Part shown: positions 5,431-7,773 of the stretch, piece by piece
Layout of the letters: every line of letters begins with the position of its first letter
Position numbering within the stretch: position 1 is the stretch's first letter
NCBI GenBank assembly: GCA_023393755.1
Contig: JAEXCA010000156.1
Coordinates: forward strand, 1-7,773
Reading direction: 5' to 3'
Source: Actinomycetes bacterium
GTDB lineage: Bacteria; Actinomycetota; Actinomycetes; Propionibacteriales; Propionibacteriaceae
Length of the DNA: 7,773 nt
Notes under the pieces: model-generated
Told to the model about the DNA's origin: nothing
The model's database searches: none
What the model saw: only the letters and a program-made list of their open reading frames with translations
Position numbers and translations under genes: made by a program

Positions 5431-7104
5431 CTATGCGGCCAGTTCGAGAGCTGCCAGGTGGGTGGTCCTCGTTGGTGCGAGCGGGGTTCCGTTCCACCAG
5501 GCGTCGAGTCGGATCAGGTTGACGGCGGCGGCGGTGAGGACGTGCGCGAGGTGGGTCTTGGGCAGGCCGGTATATCGGGTGCGGCGGGTGCCGGCGACGG
5601 CGATGGCCTGGTGGATGGTGGCTTCCACTCCTGCGCGGGCTGCGTAGCGCGTTCTCCAGTCGGCGGTGACCTGCTCGGCCCGCACGCGTTCGAGGAGGGT
5701 GTCCTGGTCCTGCGGGCGGATGGTCAGCTGTCGGCCGTACCGCTCGGAGCGAGTGCATTTGGCGCGGTCGGGGCAGGGCGCGCAGGTGGTGGCGAGGAAA
5801 CGGATCCGGATGGCGGGCCGGTCGTTGTGGTCCAGTCCTTCGGTCCAGTAGCGACTGACGGCACCGTTCGGGCAGGTCACCCGCTTGTGGTCCCAGTCGA
5901 TGGTGAAGGAGCTCTTGTCGTAGCCCTCGGCCCGGACGGACTGGCGGGTGCCGTTGCGGCGCACGGGCCCGACAACGGTGACGCCGCGGGCGGCGGGCGC
6001 GGTCATCAGGAGTTCGGCAGAGGTGTATCCGGCGTCGAGGAGGTGCTCGCGCGGCATCAGATCCTTGCCGGCGAGGCAGTCGTGGACGTCCTCGACGACT
6101 GCGGCGTCGTTGACCGTGGCGTCGGTGGTGACCACGTGCGTGATCACGTGCGGCCGCGCGGTTCCATCCGGGCCGTCGAAGCTTTCGCTGACGTGGAGTT
6201 TGTAGCCGGTCCAGGTGAGCCCTCCCTTGCGGGAGTAGCGGGCGTCGAGGTCGTACGGCGAGGCGAGCAGGGATCTGCCAGGCGGGAGATCGTCCTTCTC
6301 CCGCCAGGCCACCTCCTCAATCCCGCCGGTCACATTCCGGGTGAACTGCTGCAGCCAGAGCGCCCGCAGGATCGACACAGCGGGAATCTCCCGCACCCAG
6401 CCAGGCGCCGCCTCCGAGAAGGCCACCTCGAGCAGGCGATATCCGTCGGAGGCGATCTGCCGGCCCAGCTGATCCCGTTCCCGGCCACCGGACGGCAGCC
6501 GGTAGGCGTCGATCCGTGCTCCGTAACGCTTCTGCCAGATCGGATCGATCCATTGCCCGAGCCAATCCGGTGCGGCAACCGCCAGCGCCTCCAGGGCCGC
6601 ACGGAGTGTCTCTCCGACGAGCTCGAGCCGGTTGAGGGAACGGACCGCGGCCAGCACATGCGTGGAGTCGGTGCGCTGGCGGCCGCCGGAGGAGACCAGG
6701 CCGAGCCGCGTGAGCCGCTCAAGAAGCAGATCCAGGATCTTCTCCTCCAGGCCGTGCTCCAGCAGCCGGGCACGGAAACCGGTCAGCACCGTGAAGTCGA
6801 AACCCGGGTCCGACAGTTCGAGACCGAGCAGGTACTTCACATCGATTCTGGCGCGCACCGCGTGCGCCGCCTGGCGATCGGTCAGGTTCTCGGCGAACTG
6901 CAGGATCGACACCAGAGCCAGCATCCCGGGAGGAACCCCGGGCCGGCCCCGGACGCCGAAGGCATCCTTGAACTCCTCGTCCGCGAACAGCGGGCCGAGG
7001 TTGTCCCGGATCCTCATCGCCAGGCACCCCTTGGGAAACGCCGCCCGGGCAACGTCCCGCGTCATCTCGGGGACTCCGCCCCCTGACGTCGGCCGCAACG
7101 ACAC
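5431..7104 (-). CDS. IS1182-family transposase, 557 aa, intact
   Basis: This DDE transposase moves the surrounding IS. From the GTG at 7104 it begins MSLRPTSGGGVPEMTRD and passes through the family's N-terminal region (ARAAFPKGCLAMRIRDNLGPLF). The catalytic acidic residues appear as RTDSTHV (Asp146), LLDAGYTS (Asp357) and AGVEATIHQ (Glu494). Four cysteines between the last two (TCPNG, about 411, and the CAPCPDRAKC cluster, about 441-450) look like a zinc-ribbon insert, which is usual in this family. I chose 7104 over the in-frame GTG at 7110 because a GAAGG lies nine bases before 7104 but only three before 7110. The stop is TAG at 5431-5433. There is no frameshift or internal stop and all catalytic residues are present, so it is probably functional. 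Confidence 0.92.
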   Translation of the reverse strand: MSLRPTSGGGVPEMTRDVARAAFPKGCLAMRIRDNLGPLFADEEFKDAFGVRGRPGVPPGMLALVSILQFAENLTDRQAAHAVRARIDVKYLLGLELSDPGFDFTVLTGFRARLLEHGLEEKILDLLLERLTRLGLVSSGGRQRTDSTHVLAAVRSLNRLELVGETLRAALEALAVAAPDWLGQWIDPIWQKRYGARIDAYRLPSGGRERDQLGRQIASDGYRLLEVAFSEAAPGWVREIPAVSILRALWLQQFTRNVTGGIEEVAWREKDDLPPGRSLLASPYDLDARYSRKGGLTWTGYKLHVSESFDGPDGTARPHVITHVVTTDATVNDAAVVEDVHDCLAGKDLMPREHLLDAGYTSAELLMTAPAARGVTVVGPVRRNGTRQSVRAEGYDKSSFTIDWDHKRVTCPNGAVSRYWTEGLDHNDRPAIRIRFLATTCAPCPDRAKCTRSERYGRQLTIRPQDQDTLLERVRAEQVTADWRTRYAARAGVEATIHQAIAVAGTRRTRYTGLPKTHLAHVLTAAAVNLIRLDAWWNGTPLAPTRTTHLAALELAA

Positions 7105-7214
7105 CGCCACCCGCCTTCCCGCGGCCGACCAGGAACGAGAACATCAGGCCGCCGCCCAGCAGCATCACGAGCGTGAATCACGGCCGGTGCCGACTCCCGC
7201 CTGCTTCACCCAAT

Positions 7215-7229
7215 TGGGCAACAGGGTCA
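7215..7229 (-). repeat. IS1182-family terminal inverted repeat, right
   Basis: TGGGCAACAGGGTCA is the exact inverse of the left repeat. The TGA on the minus strand at its outer tip supplies an in-frame stop codon to the interrupted IS3 orfB. A 10-bp palindrome, CCCAATTGGG (7209-7218), overlaps its inner edge and could be part of the transposase binding site or its promoter. Confidence 0.9.
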
Positions 7230-7773
7230 CTCGATCCACTCGAAGATCGCCGCCCGGGCGGTGGCCCGGCTGGGCCAGGGGTCGTTGCCGAGCTCGTTCT
7301 TCAAGGTGGCGAAGAAGGACTCGGCGAGCGCGTTGTCCCAGCACTGGCCGGTGCGCCCGGCCGAGAGCCGGACACCGAACCGCTTTGCAAGCAGGGCGAA
7401 CTCGCGGCTGAGGTACTGGCAGCCCCGGTCGGAGTGGAACACCGTCCCGGCTTGCGGCCGCAGGGTCTCGCAGGCCGCCCGGAAGGCGTCGGCGACCAGT
7501 TCCGTCCGCGGGTGGTCGGCGGTGGCCCACCCGACGACGCGGCGGGTGGCGATGTCGATGATGGTGACCAGGTAGAGCCAGCCTTCCTCGGTCGGGATGT
7601 ACGTGATGTCACCGCACCAGCGGGTCCCGGACCCTGCTGCTCCAGGGCGGAAGTCGCGCAGGACCAGGTCCGGGCGCCGGCCCGCGGCGGGGTCGGGGAC
7701 AGTGGTGCGGGGCCGACGCCGGCGGTGCCGTCCGGCCAGGCCGGCCAGGCGCATCAGCCCCCCGCCCCCGCGG
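7227..7773 (-). pseudogene. IS3-family transposase OrfB, interrupted; start beyond window edge
   Basis: This is the catalytic part of an IS3-family OrfB integrase (rve fold). It stays open to the window edge, so the true start, and orfA, lie beyond 7773; the ATG at 7754 is internal. Numbered from that ATG, the visible motifs are an HRRRRP basic segment (10-15), CGDITYIPT (Asp49), FHSDRGCQY (Asp109) and NALAESFF (Glu145). Asp109 and Glu145 are separated by 35 residues, the DD(35)E spacing of IS3. The frame ends ARAAIFEWIE and then meets TGA, which comes from the first bases of the inserted IS1182 repeat. The missing 26 C-terminal residues survive at 5324-5409. The catalytic triad is therefore intact but the protein is truncated. 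The IS3 copy is most likely inactive. Confidence 0.88.
7230..7234. repeat. Target-site duplication, right copy (CTCGA)
   Basis: This is the second copy of CTCGA, abutting the right terminal repeat of the IS1182-family element. It matches 5405-5409. Confidence 0.85.

Larger units (their letters stand above)
5410..7229 (-). mobile_element. Complete IS1182-family insertion sequence, 1820 bp
   Basis: The element is bounded by perfect 15-bp terminal inverted repeats (5410-5424 and 7215-7229) and a 5-bp direct repeat CTCGA on each side. It carries one minus-strand transposase gene that fills nearly the whole element. The transposase stop lies seven bases from one terminal repeat, with a leader of about 110 bp at the other end. 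The intact ends, intact transposase and clean target duplication indicate a recent, possibly still mobile insertion. It landed inside the orfB of an IS3-family element, so the IS3 copy was there first. Confidence 0.92.
5284..7773 (-). mobile_element. IS3-family insertion sequence, interrupted, runs off the right edge
   Basis: The orfB of this element is read on the minus strand from beyond 7773 and ends at 5324, but it is split by another IS at 5410-7229. The likely outer end lies at about 5284. There, on the plus strand, TGAGCTTG leads into TTTGACGGACACC, which matches the 'GTGTCCGTCAAA...TCA' type of terminus I associate with Streptomyces IS3 elements. The opposite end and orfA lie outside the window, so neither the terminal repeat nor the target duplication can be confirmed. 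A small hairpin (ACACC-ttc-GGTGT, 5306-5318) sits between the orfB stop and this end. Confidence 0.75.

Noticed and set aside
5458..7086. Open frame of 542 codons on the plus strand across the IS1182-family element
   Set aside because: It is antisense to the transposase, has a low-complexity Gly/Val/Asp-rich composition and no recognisable motif. The minus-strand frame is an unmistakable DDE transposase.
1..7773. CRISPR array, tRNA or rRNA genes
   Set aside because: I saw no regularly spaced direct repeats and no cloverleaf or rRNA-like stretch on either strand.

Overview
The window is GC-rich throughout. Its open frames mostly end codons in G or C, use GTG starts often, and show long antisense shadow frames. 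This points to a high-GC actinomycete, most likely Streptomyces or a close relative. That assignment rests on composition, codon use and recognisable protein families, not on a marker gene.

Left part (1-4353). A small conserved-type hypothetical gene on the minus strand (131-577) diverges from a two-gene plus-strand operon. The operon starts with a large STAND/NB-ARC-type NTPase (about 761-3418; Walker A, Walker B, TGR, GLPL and LHD motifs are all visible, and the C-terminal third is helical and TPR-like). A translationally coupled APH-fold small-molecule kinase follows (3424-4353; HGD-x4-N and LDWE motifs). The divergent intergenic region carries a nested inverted repeat (694-718) that could be an operator or promoter. 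The first ~130 bases look like the tail of a truncated gene.

Middle (4354-5283). A convergent minus-strand gene (4503-5042) encodes a 179-aa protein with an EVE/PUA-like pattern and lower third-position GC than its neighbours. A perfect 8-bp hairpin lies between the convergent genes and overlaps its stop codon.

Right part (5284-7773) is a nested mobile element. An IS3-family element, running off the right edge, has its orfB interrupted by a complete 1820-bp IS1182-family element (5410-7229). The inner element has perfect 15-bp terminal inverted repeats and a 5-bp target duplication (CTCGA). Removing it with one target copy restores the IS3 orfB frame exactly, so this insertion is the later event.

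Working interpretation: a STAND NTPase with no recognisable effector domain is coupled to a kinase, next to an EVE-like (possible modified-base reader) gene and an IS landing site. This looks like an accessory, possibly defence-related locus. The NTPase-kinase coupling is seen in the sequence; a defence role is inference only.
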